From Thermoplasmata archaeon (GTDB taxonomy: Archaea; Thermoplasmatota; Thermoplasmata; Thermoplasmatales; Thermoplasmataceae): DNA of 16,206 nucleotides. The position numbers were made by a program, and so were the translations under genes. Every line of letters starts with the position of its first letter. The first letter of the stretch is position 1. Where the stretch lies: assembly GCA_021793945.1 (NCBI GenBank), contig JAJYRT010000027.1:1-16206 (forward strand), read 5' to 3'. A model generated the notes under the pieces. It was given only the letters and a program-made list of their open reading frames with translations. It was not told the origin of the DNA and did no database searches. Shown in pieces: positions 1 to 7,879 of this stretch.

Positions 1-1
1 T

Positions 2-106
2 ATGGAAAGAGTCGTAACAAAATTCGGATCGGGAGCAAAGGTGGATTGCCCAAAGGAATTCCTGGGAAAGAAGGCCTATCTTATAATTGAAAAAGACGAA
101 GAGTGA
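2..106 (+). CDS. DUF2080-like transposon-associated small protein, C-terminal part
   Basis: The frame is open from the window edge to a TGA at 104-106. The 34 visible residues contain TKFGSGAKVDCPKEFLGKKAYLII, which has the pattern of the archaeal DUF2080 family (short AbrB-like proteins usually encoded next to transposases of archaeal insertion sequences). An in-frame ATG lies at position 2, but family members normally carry another 10-25 residues upstream, so this is probably the end of a gene cut by the window edge. No transposase gene follows downstream, so any partner would lie to the left. The family assignment is from memory of the motif and is moderately secure. The role of DUF2080 proteins in transposition is not established. 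Confidence 0.6.
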   Translation: MERVVTKFGSGAKVDCPKEFLGKKAYLIIEKDEE

Positions 107-176
107 GGACTTCTGTCCCAGAGTCACAGTGCAGGAAACCATTGAATATTCTGGAAAGATAACCAGGTGAAGAAAA

Positions 177-1259
177 ATGAGAACTCCGCTGTATGATGAG
201 CATGTGAAGGCAGGAGCAAGCATTGTTGACTTTCACGGGTGGGACATGCCACTCTTCTATTCCGGGATAATCAGGGAACACAATTCAGTGAGAAGCGACT
301 TCGGTTTCTTCGACGTGTCGCACATGGGAGACGTTATTGTCTGCGGTAGAGACTCCGGTGCATTCCTGGATTACATCCTCCCAACGAAGGTGACCGGCCT
401 GGCATCCGGAAAGGCAGCATATACTGCCTTTCTTGACACAAAGGGGAACATCATCGACGACACCATAGTCTACAGGCTCTCCGAAGACAGGTTCTTTTTC
501 GTGCCAAACGCCTCAACCACGGGCGAGATCTATTCATGGGTCACGGAAAAGTCAAAAGGGTTTGAGGTGGAAATAATCAACGTATCAGACAGGATTGCAT
601 CCATAGCCCTACAGGGACCGAATGCTCATGTCGTATCAGAGAAAATGGGATTCAGGGAACCGGAACCATTCACCTTCTTCACAATAGAATCAAAATTCGA
701 GAACCCGATCACCGGAAGAAGAGAGACCATTATTTCAGGCACCGGCTACACTGGTGAGAGGGGGATGGAACTCATTATGCCAGCGGAGGAGGCCGCACAT
801 TACTGGCAGAAGATGATGGAAATGTCATCCACCGATGAAGGCCTCCCCTGTGGCCTCGGCCCCCGCGACACCCTCAGGATGGAGAAGGGAATGCTGCTGT
901 CCGGCACCGATTTCGATCACAACAGGACGCCTTACGAAGCATCGATAAGCTTCATTGTCAACAAGGACCATGAGTTCATAGGAAAGGAACCCCTGGAGAA
1001 AAGCAGGGAAGAACGGACTGAGATATTCCGTGGATTCCGCGTGGAAGGGAGATCTTTGCCAAGGGGAGGATGCCGCATCCTGAAAGACGGGAGGCAGGTG
1101 GGAACCGTTACCAGCGGCGGAACTTCTCCAGTGCTTGGAATTCCAATAGCCCTGGGATTCATAGACCGCAGCCTGTCCAAGGAGGGAAATTCCGTGGATA
1201 TCGAGATAAGATCCAACCTTTCCCCCGCCACAGTTTCAAAGCCAAAACTTGTAAAGTAG
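177..1259 (+). CDS. gcvT: Aminomethyltransferase, T protein of the glycine cleavage system
   Basis: The protein has 360 residues, the usual length of bacterial and archaeal GcvT. It transfers the aminomethyl carbon from lipoyl-H-protein to tetrahydrofolate (or the archaeal pterin equivalent), releasing ammonia. Family landmarks in order: FHGWDMP (19-25), FDVSHMG (45-51), GNIIDDTIVYR (90-100, whose Asp pair includes the catalytic aspartate), LQGPNA (145-150), GYTGERGME (190-198), GLGPRDTLRMEKGM (226-239) and TPYEASISF (251-259). The ATG at 177 follows an AGGTGA Shine-Dalgarno at 165-170. The gene stands alone here: no gcvH, gcvP or lpd is visible. It converges on the cyclophilin gene with only two bases between the stop codons. 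A dimethylglycine/sarcosine-type folate enzyme is a weaker alternative, but the length and motifs favour true GcvT. Confidence 0.93.
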   Translation: MRTPLYDEHVKAGASIVDFHGWDMPLFYSGIIREHNSVRSDFGFFDVSHMGDVIVCGRDSGAFLDYILPTKVTGLASGKAAYTAFLDTKGNIIDDTIVYRLSEDRFFFVPNASTTGEIYSWVTEKSKGFEVEIINVSDRIASIALQGPNAHVVSEKMGFREPEPFTFFTIESKFENPITGRRETIISGTGYTGERGMELIMPAEEAAHYWQKMMEMSSTDEGLPCGLGPRDTLRMEKGMLLSGTDFDHNRTPYEASISFIVNKDHEFIGKEPLEKSREERTEIFRGFRVEGRSLPRGGCRILKDGRQVGTVTSGGTSPVLGIPIALGFIDRSLSKEGNSVDIEIRSNLSPATVSKPKLVK

Positions 1260-1261
1260 GA

Positions 1262-1717
1262 TCAGGAGATGGAAGCTTTCCTGATCACCACATCCTGCAG
1301 TGGCTTGTCCGACCTGTTTCTCTGGACCTTGCTTATTGCGTCTACAACTTCCATTCCCGCAACGACCTTCCCGAACACAGGGTGCTTGGAGTCAAGATAA
1401 TTGTTGTCAACAACGTTTATGAAGAACTGGCTTCCTCCGGTGTTAGGGCCTGCATTGGCCATGGAGATTGTTCCCCGGTCGTTCCTGTTGCTCTTTGTAA
1501 ATTCATCCTTTATGGTATATCCGGGTCCACCCATTCCTGTCCCGGTTGGGTCCCCGCCCTGGATCATGAAGTTGGGTATGACCCTGTGAAAAATCACGCC
1601 GTCATAGAATCCACTCTCGACAAGTTTCCTGAAATTTCCTGCAGTAACAGGCATCTCCTTCTCAAACAGCTCTATGCTGACATTTCCCTTTGAGGTTTCC
1701 AGCTTTACAGTCGCCAT
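1262..1717 (-). CDS. Peptidyl-prolyl cis-trans isomerase, cyclophilin type
   Basis: This is a 151-residue single-domain cyclophilin, a cytoplasmic folding helper that isomerises X-Pro bonds. It has no signal peptide or extra domain, and its length matches the compact prokaryotic PpiB type. Core motifs are visible: GFYDGVIFHRVIPNFMIQGGDP (37-58, with the catalytic Arg in FHRV), GTISMANAGPNTGGSQFFI (82-100) and HPVFGKVVAGMEVVDAI (111-127). The ATG at 1715-1717 has no Shine-Dalgarno, and a TATA-like stretch sits about 27 nt upstream, so the mRNA is probably leaderless. It is divergent from the dehydrogenase gene at 1795 and convergent with gcvT. Confidence 0.95.
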   Translation of the reverse strand: MATVKLETSKGNVSIELFEKEMPVTAGNFRKLVESGFYDGVIFHRVIPNFMIQGGDPTGTGMGGPGYTIKDEFTKSNRNDRGTISMANAGPNTGGSQFFINVVDNNYLDSKHPVFGKVVAGMEVVDAISKVQRNRSDKPLQDVVIRKASIS

Positions 1718-1738
1718 AATGGCAGCATGCTACGGATC

Positions 1739-1774
1739 GCATAATACTTCTTTCCATGCATGGCAGCTTAAATC
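1739..1774. promoter_or_regulatory. Divergent promoters for cyclophilin (-) and dehydrogenase (+)
   Basis: The 77-bp gap between the two divergent starts holds two AT-rich elements. GCTTAAAT (1767-1774) is centred about 25 nt before the ATG at 1795. On the minus strand AGTATTATG (1740-1748) is centred about 27 nt before the cyclophilin ATG at 1717. Both spacings are those of an archaeal TATA box relative to a transcript starting at the start codon, and neither gene has a Shine-Dalgarno, so both are predicted to be leaderless. This is read from spacing only. Confidence 0.5.
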
Positions 1775-1794
1775 TCCAGAAAACATGCAGAATC

Positions 1795-2859
1795 ATGATC
1801 GCCGTCGTGGGGGCGGGAGGCATGGGGTCCGCAATTGCGGAAAACCTGCGGAGAGATTATGAAGTCATTCTTGTGGACACAGACCAGAAGAGGCTTGACG
1901 GTACACCGGAATCCGGGAAATTCATGGGAAGGATCATGGGATTTCAGGGACTGGATTCGGTTGATCTGGCCGTTGTCGCACTTCCTGCCGGCTCGGCAAG
2001 AGAAACCGTTGAATTCCTCCTGAAATCTGGAAAGAACGTCGTTGACATATCATTCACAGACTATGACCCGCTGGAACTGGACGGCATGGCAAGGGAGAAC
2101 GGGGCAACCCTGATTCCCCATGCCGGATTCGCCCCGGGTCTCTCCAACATACTGGCAGGAAAGCTGTATTACGAACTGGGATCGAGAAACATTGAGATTA
2201 TTGTTGGCGGGCTCCAGGAAAGGCCGGAGCCCCCGATGGAATATGCTCCGACATTCAACGTTAGCAGCGTTATTGATGAATATACCAGGGAAGCCAGATT
2301 TGTCGAGAACGGGAACGTTAGGGCACTCTCACCGCTGGATACGATTGAGCCTGTGCATGTGGAAGGCATTGGAGACCTGGAGTGCTTTGTATCGGACGGA
2401 CTCTCAACAATACTGGGCACGTTCAGGGAGGGGATTGCCATTGAGAAGACCGTAAGGCACCCGGGACATTTGTCCAAGATGAAATTCCTGAGAGACATGG
2501 GCTATTTTGAGACAGTTCCGGTCGCCGGCCTGACGCCAAGGGAGGTGACCGAGAAGCTCTTCAGCAGGATTGTTTCGGGCCAGAAGGACCTGAGCATTCT
2601 GGAAGTACGCTCGCTTGACCGGGGCCTTGTCTATTCCTGCATTGACCAATTTGACACGACCAAGGGCATTTCATCGATGAGACGGATGACGGGATATACT
2701 GCAGCAGCCATATCAAGGGCTCTCATCAATGGCATGGTTGAAGTGAAGGGAATGTATCCTGCGGAATATATGGGAAAGTCCCGGGAAGCGTTCGACTATA
2801 TACTTGGCCAGCTCAGGAAAGACAACATCGTGGTGAATGCAAGGGAGCAGCCATCATGA
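1795..2859 (+). CDS. Saccharopine dehydrogenase / lysine 6-dehydrogenase family oxidoreductase
   Basis: The protein has 354 residues from the ATG at 1795. An upstream in-frame ATG at 1756 would add 13 residues before the Rossmann fold and would overlap the TATA element, so the shorter start is preferred. The N-terminal NAD(P)-binding fold begins MIAVVGAGGMGSAIA (GxGGxG at 6-11, acidic VDTD at 27-30). The C-terminal substrate domain carries PHAGFAPGLSNILAG (108-122), TVRHPGH (219-225) and RRMTGYTAAAISRAL (296-310), all typical of the short saccharopine-reductase / lysine 6-dehydrogenase branch. The likely role is NAD(P)-dependent oxidation of lysine or a related amino acid; the substrate cannot be fixed from sequence. 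Its last four bases overlap the ATG of the DUF167 gene (ATGA), so the two are translationally coupled. Confidence 0.8.
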   Translation: MIAVVGAGGMGSAIAENLRRDYEVILVDTDQKRLDGTPESGKFMGRIMGFQGLDSVDLAVVALPAGSARETVEFLLKSGKNVVDISFTDYDPLELDGMARENGATLIPHAGFAPGLSNILAGKLYYELGSRNIEIIVGGLQERPEPPMEYAPTFNVSSVIDEYTREARFVENGNVRALSPLDTIEPVHVEGIGDLECFVSDGLSTILGTFREGIAIEKTVRHPGHLSKMKFLRDMGYFETVPVAGLTPREVTEKLFSRIVSGQKDLSILEVRSLDRGLVYSCIDQFDTTKGISSMRRMTGYTAAAISRALINGMVEVKGMYPAEYMGKSREAFDYILGQLRKDNIVVNAREQPS

Positions 2860-3071
2860 GGGTCAAAGTCAAGGTCTGCTCGGGGCGGGACAGGATCGAA
2901 GAGGATGGAGAAATCCTGAAGATATACACCAGAGAGCCGAGGGAGAGGAACAGGGCCAACTACAGTGTAATAAAGCAACTTGCCAAGCATTACAACGTGG
3001 TGACCACCAGGGTCAGAATCATTGCAGGTTCAAGGTCAAGGGAAAAGGTGGTAGAGATAACGGGTCTCTGA
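2856..3071 (+). CDS. DUF167 (YggU/UPF0235) family small protein
   Basis: This is a 71-residue protein resembling the YggU/UPF0235 family. A basic beta strand comes first (MRVKVKVCSGRDRIEE), then the helix segment NRANYSVIKQLAKHYNV (32-48), where the family has a KANxALIxxLAKxxxV pattern, then VRIIAGSRSREKVVEI (53-68), matching the family's VxIxxGxxSRxKxVxI. The biochemical role of the family is unknown. The ATG overlaps the previous stop as ATGA and has a GGGAG Shine-Dalgarno at 2843-2847, so it is the second gene of a two-gene operon. It is shorter than many family members, but the conserved core is complete. Confidence 0.78.
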   Translation: MRVKVKVCSGRDRIEEDGEILKIYTREPRERNRANYSVIKQLAKHYNVVTTRVRIIAGSRSREKVVEITGL

Positions 3072-3114
3072 GGTCATACCTGGCTCCTGATCCCATATTG
3101 GTTGTAATTATAAG

Positions 3115-3145
3115 TTGATATTTCCTTTAGAAATCAACCTTTTTC
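3115..3145 (+). terminator. Weak hairpin plus T-run between DUF167 gene and por operon
   Basis: TTGATATTTC (3115-3124) can pair with GAAATCAA (3130-3137) if a TA bulge is allowed, and CCTTTTTC follows at 3138-3145. Archaeal termination depends mainly on the T-run, so this is a plausible end for the 1795-3071 operon. The stretch GTAATTATAAG just before it could instead be a TATA box, which would put the hairpin at the start of the por transcript. The sequence does not decide between these. Confidence 0.4.
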
Positions 3146-3204
3146 AATACCCATCTTTCAAAAACAGTAATAAACCTTATAGCCATTTTGAAGAGGTGTA
3201 AATT

Positions 3205-3759
3205 ATGTTTGAAATCAGGTTCCATGGAAGGGGGGGCCAAGGCGCAGTTACAGCCTCAAAGATTCTTGCGCTCGCGGCCTTCATGGAAGGAAGGTATGTC
3301 ATATCCTTCCCCTTTTTCGGCACAGAAAGGAGGGGAGCGCCGGTCACAGCATTCACTAGGATTGACGACGGGCCGATATTGCTCAAAACTCAGATCTACA
3401 ACCCGGATGCCGTAGTAGTGCTGGATACTTACGTAATGACTTCTGCCAATGTAAAAAGCGGAATGAAGAATGGAAGCTACCTGATTGTCAACACGGAGAA
3501 AGAACCAGGGGAGATAGATGCAGATCATCGCACCGCTACCGTCGACGCCACCAGGATTGCCACGGAACTCGGGCTTGGTGACAGGACCAATCCTATCATC
3601 AACACAGCAATGATAGGTGCCTTCGCGAGAGCTTCCGGAATCATCAGCAGGGAAAGTGCGATCGAGGCGGTAAAATCACTTTCACCTAGAAACAAGGAAA
3701 AGAACGCGGAAGCTGCGGGATTTGCTTTCAACGAGACAAGGCTGGGGTGGGGGAATTGA
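3205..3759 (+). CDS. porG: Pyruvate (2-oxoacid):ferredoxin oxidoreductase, gamma subunit
   Basis: The protein has 184 residues, normal for a detached archaeal gamma subunit. Motifs: RFHGRGGQGAVTASKILALA (5-24), FFGTERRGAPVTAF (38-51) and NTAMIGAFARASGI (about 131-144). It is one of four subunits that oxidise pyruvate (or another 2-oxoacid) with CoA to acyl-CoA and CO2, passing electrons to ferredoxin. The ATG follows GAGGTG at 3193-3198, and AT-rich sequence at 3167-3183 could hold the promoter. It is the first gene of a G-D-A-B operon, and its stop overlaps the delta-subunit start. Pyruvate is the most likely substrate, but isovalerate-type enzymes share this architecture. Confidence 0.92.
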   Translation: MFEIRFHGRGGQGAVTASKILALAAFMEGRYVISFPFFGTERRGAPVTAFTRIDDGPILLKTQIYNPDAVVVLDTYVMTSANVKSGMKNGSYLIVNTEKEPGEIDADHRTATVDATRIATELGLGDRTNPIINTAMIGAFARASGIISRESAIEAVKSLSPRNKEKNAEAAGFAFNETRLGWGN

Positions 3760-4055
3760 CGCGGGCACCTCTCGCCGAGACCAGCTCCAGGGGAAACCTC
3801 ACAAGTTCCTGGAGGATAATGAGACCTGAACTAGACTATGATTCATGCATAAGGTGCATGATCTGCTGGAAGTTCTGTCCAGACAACGCTATAAGAGTGG
3901 AGCCAGGAGATGCATTCAGTGCTCCAAACGAACGGGTCGCAGGAATGGAAGCCCCCTTTATTGACATGGACTACTGCAAGGGCTGTGGAATCTGTGCATC
4001 GGAATGCCCGGAAAAATGCATAGACCTTGTGCTTGAAACACGGAGGGTGGAGTGA
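3747..4055 (+). CDS. porD: 2-oxoacid:ferredoxin oxidoreductase delta subunit (2[4Fe-4S] ferredoxin type)
   Basis: The protein has 102 residues if read from GTG 3747. It carries two complete CxxCxxCxxxCP clusters: Cys 34, 37, 40, 44 (SCIRCMICWKFCP) and Cys 77, 80, 83, 87 (YCKGCGICASECP). These bind two [4Fe-4S] centres that wire the alpha/beta core to external ferredoxin. There are two candidate starts. GTG 3747 overlaps porG by 13 bp. TTG 3756 overlaps the porG stop as TTGA and sits at good spacing after the G-rich GGGGTGG. The start is therefore uncertain by three residues. Only one base separates its stop from the alpha-subunit ATG. Confidence 0.92.
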   Translation: MGELTRAPLAETSSRGNLTSSWRIMRPELDYDSCIRCMICWKFCPDNAIRVEPGDAFSAPNERVAGMEAPFIDMDYCKGCGICASECPEKCIDLVLETRRVE

Positions 4056-4056
4056 A

Positions 4057-5235
4057 ATGCAGGCGATCCAGAAATACAATGCAATACTCACGGGCAACGA
4101 GTCTGTTGCAGTGGGGGTGAAGCTCGCAAGGGTCGGATTCGTGTCAGCATATCCCATAACTCCCCAGACCACGATCGTCGAAAAACTGGCTGAAATGGTT
4201 GCAAACAACGAAATAGATGCCAGGTACGTTGAGGTCGAAAGCGAACACAGTGCAATGGCAGCCACTTTTGCAAGCGAACTTGCAGGAGTCAGGTCATATA
4301 CCGCAACAAGCTCTCACGGGCTTCTATATATGCATGAGATGCTGCACTGGACCGCAGGAATGAGGCTTCCCGTGGTGATGAGCATAGTGAACAGGGCAAT
4401 AGGGCCACCTTGGAATATCTGGTCGGAGCAGACCGATTCAATGAACCAGAGGGAGACAGGCTGGATGCAGGTCTACTGTGAATCAAACCAGGAAGCACTT
4501 GACAGCATAATCATGGGGTACAAGATTGCAGAGAACAGGGATGTAATGCTTCCCCTGATGAGCATGGAGGATGCATTTACGCTTTCGCACACGACAGAGC
4601 CGGTTAGTATACCGGATCAGGCCGAGGTTGACGACTTCCTCCCCCGCTTTGATCTCGATTTCAAGATTGATCCGGAAAGGCCTATGGGATACGGATCCTA
4701 TGTTCCGCCAGAAGGGCCTTTCATGGAACTCAAGCATGATATGATGGAGTCCATGCGCAATGCACGAAAAACAATCAGGAAAGTTACGGAGGAGTTTTCG
4801 GAGGCGTTCGGGAGAAACTATTCAGGACTAATCGAAAGATACAGGATGGATGATGCAGAATATGCCCTGATTGCATCGGGTGCACTTGCATCAACGGGGA
4901 AGTACGTGGTGTCAAGGCTCAGGGAGCGGGGCAAGAAGGTGGGCCTCATAAGGCTGAGATTTTTCAGGCCTTTCCCGGATGAAGAGATCCTTTCTGCCAC
5001 AAAGGGGCTCAGGGGTGTGGGTGTCATAGACCGGTCAGTCACATTCGGGTCCTCAGGGGCAACAGCCATCGAGGTCCGGGCCGCCCTTTACGGCAAGAGC
5101 GAGACCCCAGTTGCCGGGTTTGTTGCCGGCCTTGGCGGAAGGGACGTGAGGATAGAGGACTTTGAGGAAATCTACAGTCACGTTGAGAGCGGAGATACCG
5201 GAAACTACTACATCAACCTGAAGGGGGTGAACTGA
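4057..5235 (+). CDS. porA: 2-oxoacid:ferredoxin oxidoreductase, alpha subunit
   Basis: The protein has 392 residues from ATG 4057. The reading frame extends upstream to 4027, but that extension lies inside porD, and the Shine-Dalgarno GGAGGGTGG at 4042-4050 points to 4057. The N-terminal pyrimidine-binding domain shows VSAYPITPQTTIVEKLAEM (29-47) and EVESEHSAMAATFASELAGVRSYTATSSHGL (59-89). Near the C-terminus LIRLRFFRPFPDEEI (297-311) and VIDRSVTFGSSGAT (323-336) mark the domain that contacts CoA and the beta subunit in this family. With porB it forms the TPP catalytic heterodimer. The translational signals of porA and porB are tightly packed, as expected for equimolar subunits. Confidence 0.94.
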   Translation: MQAIQKYNAILTGNESVAVGVKLARVGFVSAYPITPQTTIVEKLAEMVANNEIDARYVEVESEHSAMAATFASELAGVRSYTATSSHGLLYMHEMLHWTAGMRLPVVMSIVNRAIGPPWNIWSEQTDSMNQRETGWMQVYCESNQEALDSIIMGYKIAENRDVMLPLMSMEDAFTLSHTTEPVSIPDQAEVDDFLPRFDLDFKIDPERPMGYGSYVPPEGPFMELKHDMMESMRNARKTIRKVTEEFSEAFGRNYSGLIERYRMDDAEYALIASGALASTGKYVVSRLRERGKKVGLIRLRFFRPFPDEEILSATKGLRGVGVIDRSVTFGSSGATAIEVRAALYGKSETPVAGFVAGLGGRDVRIEDFEEIYSHVESGDTGNYYINLKGVN

Positions 5236-5236
5236 A

Positions 5237-6145
5237 ATGCCTCTTTCTATACCGGAACAGGAACTGATGGAACCCGGACATACGGCGTGTCATGGTTGCG
5301 GTGCAACCCTCTCCATGAGGTATGTGCTGAAAGCTTTGGGGAAGAACACGGTAGTCTCAGTCCCGGCAGCCTGCTGGGCCGTGATCCCGGGTGCCATGCC
5401 GAACAGGACTCTTGACGTTCCGATGGTCTATACGCCATTCGCTGCGACTGGTGCATCCATATCAGGACTCAGGGAAGCACTTGACATAAGGGGGAAGGAA
5501 GATTACAACGTAGTCGGCTTTGCGGGAGACGGCGGAACGGCAGACATCGGACTGCAGGCGCTTTCCGGTGCCATGGAGAGGGGCCACAACGTTTTCTATA
5601 TAATGTATGACAACGAGGCGTACATGAACACAGGAGTACAGAGATCAGGGAGCACCCCATACGGCGCCGAAACAACAACAACTCCTGTGAGGAAGGAGAA
5701 AAACTTCAAGAAGCAGCAGAAAAAGATTGTTGCGGACCTCATGATAGCCCAGGGGGTTCCATACGTGGCCACAGCAACAGTTGCATACCCAGAGGACATG
5801 ATAAGGAAGGTCAACAACGCCAAGAAGATAAAGGGACCCAAGTTCATCCAGATTCTCAGCCCGTGCCCGGTTGGATGGTACTTTTCATCAGAAAAGACCA
5901 TTGAGGTCTCCAGGCTTGCGGTTAGGTCTGGCGTGTTCCCATTGTTCGAGTACGTGAATGGCGTGATGAAGGTGACAAAGCAGCCCAGCCCGGTTGAGAT
6001 AAAGGAATACCTGTCATCCCAGAGGAGATTTTCACACATGTCCGACCGGGACATTGAGGAAATCAAGGCATATGCGGATGCCAGGATGCACCGTCTCCTA
6101 GAAATGGAGAAAAATTCAGCCAGCGCGAGTGCGGTCCAAAACTAA
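5237..6145 (+). CDS. porB: 2-oxoacid:ferredoxin oxidoreductase, beta subunit (TPP and [4Fe-4S])
   Basis: The protein has 302 residues, with a strong GGGGGTGA Shine-Dalgarno at 5223-5230. It binds TPP through GDGGTADIG (97-105) with the DN pair at 125-126, and it has the SGSTPYGAETTTTPV segment (137-151) seen in pyruvate and isovalerate enzymes. All four predicted ligands of the proximal cluster are present: Cys18 and Cys21 (HTACHGCG), Cys46 (AACWAV, 25 residues on) and Cys210 (SPCPVGW). This set is characteristic of pyruvate-type oxidoreductases. It is the last gene of the operon. Its TAA overlaps the stop of the convergent acyl-CoA dehydrogenase by four bases, leaving no room for a separate terminator. 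Confidence 0.95.
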   Translation: MPLSIPEQELMEPGHTACHGCGATLSMRYVLKALGKNTVVSVPAACWAVIPGAMPNRTLDVPMVYTPFAATGASISGLREALDIRGKEDYNVVGFAGDGGTADIGLQALSGAMERGHNVFYIMYDNEAYMNTGVQRSGSTPYGAETTTTPVRKEKNFKKQQKKIVADLMIAQGVPYVATATVAYPEDMIRKVNNAKKIKGPKFIQILSPCPVGWYFSSEKTIEVSRLAVRSGVFPLFEYVNGVMKVTKQPSPVEIKEYLSSQRRFSHMSDRDIEEIKAYADARMHRLLEMEKNSASASAVQN

Positions 6146-7791
6146 CTGGGTGGGAGCATCCACTCCAGGATCTCCCTGGAGTCGATGAACATTTTTCTGT
6201 TCAACTTCCCGGGGTGAAAGTGTCTGTAATGGAAAATGCGTGCAGCTTTCGCCATGGTCCCGCTACCGGCATAACTCTTTTCTCCCATGAGATACATCTC
6301 GATGGCTGCAGTGATATTTCCGAGGGAATGCAGCAGTTCCTTTGAAAAGATCTCAATCTCTCCACTTCCTGCCAGTTCCTTCATCCTCCGGAAGATTGCT
6401 TCAATGTCTTCCGAAACGAGCCCAGACACCTCCCCGTCCTTAATCTTGCCCGCTTCACCCTGCAGAAACCTGTGAAGGAGCTCTCCGCCATTCTTCTTCA
6501 CAATGACCTCAAGCATTTCAAGCGCCTGGATGTTGCTTGTGCCTTCCCAGATGGATGTGACCAGGGAATCCCTGTGGAACTTGGCGATGGGATACTCCTC
6601 AAAGAAACCGATTCCGCCAAGAACCTCCATCGCATACCTGGTTATGTCTGCGCTTGTTTCAGCAGCCATGTTCTTTGCAATGCTGCTCAACAGCCTGGCA
6701 AGGTGATAGTCTTCGTCGTAGGGGGGTCTTGAGGCTGCCGCATCAGTGAAATGCCTGGCTGCCAGAAGCGCGACCGCGACCGACGCCTGGAGATCAGCCT
6801 CCCTTTCCACGAGATCCTTGATCATGAGATCGTGGTCCAGAAGCCTCTTCCCGAAAGCAGTTCTCCTGTCAGCATAGAGACAGGCTTCCCATTGGGCTTT
6901 TCTTGCAATGCCTGTGGCTGAAATTGCATCATCGATTCTTGATATGGTGAGAATTTCCATGGCAACCTGTATTCCGTAGCCAGGATCACCAATGAGATAT
7001 GCCTCGGAGTCGTTGAACTCCACCTCTCCCGTGGGTACGGCTACGGTGCCCAACTTGTACTTTAACCTCCGGATTGAGTAGTTTGCAGTACCATCCTTCC
7101 TGACTGCAGGCACAAAGAACACGGAGAGCCCCTTCGCTCCCTCCACCGATCCCTCAACACGGGCCGTGACTATGGAAGAATCCGCAATTCCTGCATTACT
7201 GGCAAAATACTTGTCCGTTCCGTTAAGGAGATGAATGTCTCCGCTCTTCCTGGCCGTGGTCCTGTTGGCGCCAAGATCACTGCCGCCCTGGGTCTCACTG
7301 TAGAAGGTTGCGCCATACCAGGGCTCTTTCTGGTCTGAAAACCTGGAAAGAAACCTGCTCTTCAGGTCCTCTGATCCGTACTTCATCAGGCCGTATGCTG
7401 TCTGTGCAGTGAGAGTTACCGTGCAGAAAACCCCAGAATCCGAAACCACGTATCCGGAAACGAAGTGGTACATCAGCGATTCCTCTCCCTTGACCATTTT
7501 CCTAATGATCCCGAATCCCTGGAGCCTGTCCAGTATTCTTTCATGCTCCGGTGAGATCCGAACATAATCAATCCTTTCGCCGAGCACGCTCCACGTCTGA
7601 AGTACTGGTTTGCCGTAATGGTCTATGAAGTCCATAGCCTCCACAAACTCTTCCGATATATACTTGCCCAGATCCGACAGATCTGAATCGCCCTTGAACG
7701 AGAAAAACTCCAGAATGGATTGCAGGGGGAGGTCTCCTGAAAAGTAGTTCACACCCTTGCTGAGAAATAAGTCAGAGAACCTGTTTTTCAT
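6142..7791 (-). CDS. AidB-like acyl-CoA dehydrogenase
   Basis: The protein has 549 residues, much longer than the approximately 380 of ordinary acyl-CoA dehydrogenases and close to E. coli AidB in length and layout. It is a flavoprotein oxidising an acyl-CoA at C2-C3. FAD/substrate motifs: TLTAQTAYGLMKYG (126-139), GATFYSETQGGSDLGANRT (160-178), the AidB-branch pattern KYKLGTVAVPTGEVEF (244-259), RTAFGKRL (310-317), MEVLGGIGFFEEYP (388-401) and SIWEGTSNIQALEML (413-427), with Glu416 at the position of the usual catalytic base. The C-terminal extension (430-549) is mostly helical and not recognised. ATG 7789-7791 lies 31 nt after a TATA-like CATTTATG. The Bat-type regulator lies 88 bp upstream on the same strand, a plausible regulator. 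Confidence 0.88.
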   Translation of the reverse strand: MKNRFSDLFLSKGVNYFSGDLPLQSILEFFSFKGDSDLSDLGKYISEEFVEAMDFIDHYGKPVLQTWSVLGERIDYVRISPEHERILDRLQGFGIIRKMVKGEESLMYHFVSGYVVSDSGVFCTVTLTAQTAYGLMKYGSEDLKSRFLSRFSDQKEPWYGATFYSETQGGSDLGANRTTARKSGDIHLLNGTDKYFASNAGIADSSIVTARVEGSVEGAKGLSVFFVPAVRKDGTANYSIRRLKYKLGTVAVPTGEVEFNDSEAYLIGDPGYGIQVAMEILTISRIDDAISATGIARKAQWEACLYADRRTAFGKRLLDHDLMIKDLVEREADLQASVAVALLAARHFTDAAASRPPYDEDYHLARLLSSIAKNMAAETSADITRYAMEVLGGIGFFEEYPIAKFHRDSLVTSIWEGTSNIQALEMLEVIVKKNGGELLHRFLQGEAGKIKDGEVSGLVSEDIEAIFRRMKELAGSGEIEIFSKELLHSLGNITAAIEMYLMGEKSYAGSGTMAKAARIFHYRHFHPGKLNRKMFIDSREILEWMLPPS

Positions 7792-7817
7792 TTCAGTTGT
7801 TCAGATCAGCATTGTTG

Positions 7818-7827
7818 ACATAAATGT
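7818..7827 (-). promoter_or_regulatory. Candidate TATA box of the acyl-CoA dehydrogenase gene
   Basis: On the minus strand CATTTATGTC is centred about 31 nt before the ATG at 7791, giving a predicted start a few bases upstream of the codon. There is no Shine-Dalgarno between it and the ATG. It suggests the dehydrogenase has its own promoter in the 88-bp gap after the regulator gene. Confidence 0.45.
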
Positions 7828-7879
7828 TTCCCGCAAATTGGGTTCGTGCTCAGACCTCGCTGGAAATTCCTCAGGGTGG

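Noticed and set aside
1070..1693. 207-codon plus-strand open frame spanning the end of gcvT and the cyclophilin gene
   Set aside because: It overlaps two well-supported genes out of frame and has no recognisable motif.
1756..1794. Upstream ATG that would extend the dehydrogenase by 13 residues
   Set aside because: It would precede the Rossmann fold with unrelated residues and include the TATA element; ATG 1795 has the right promoter spacing.
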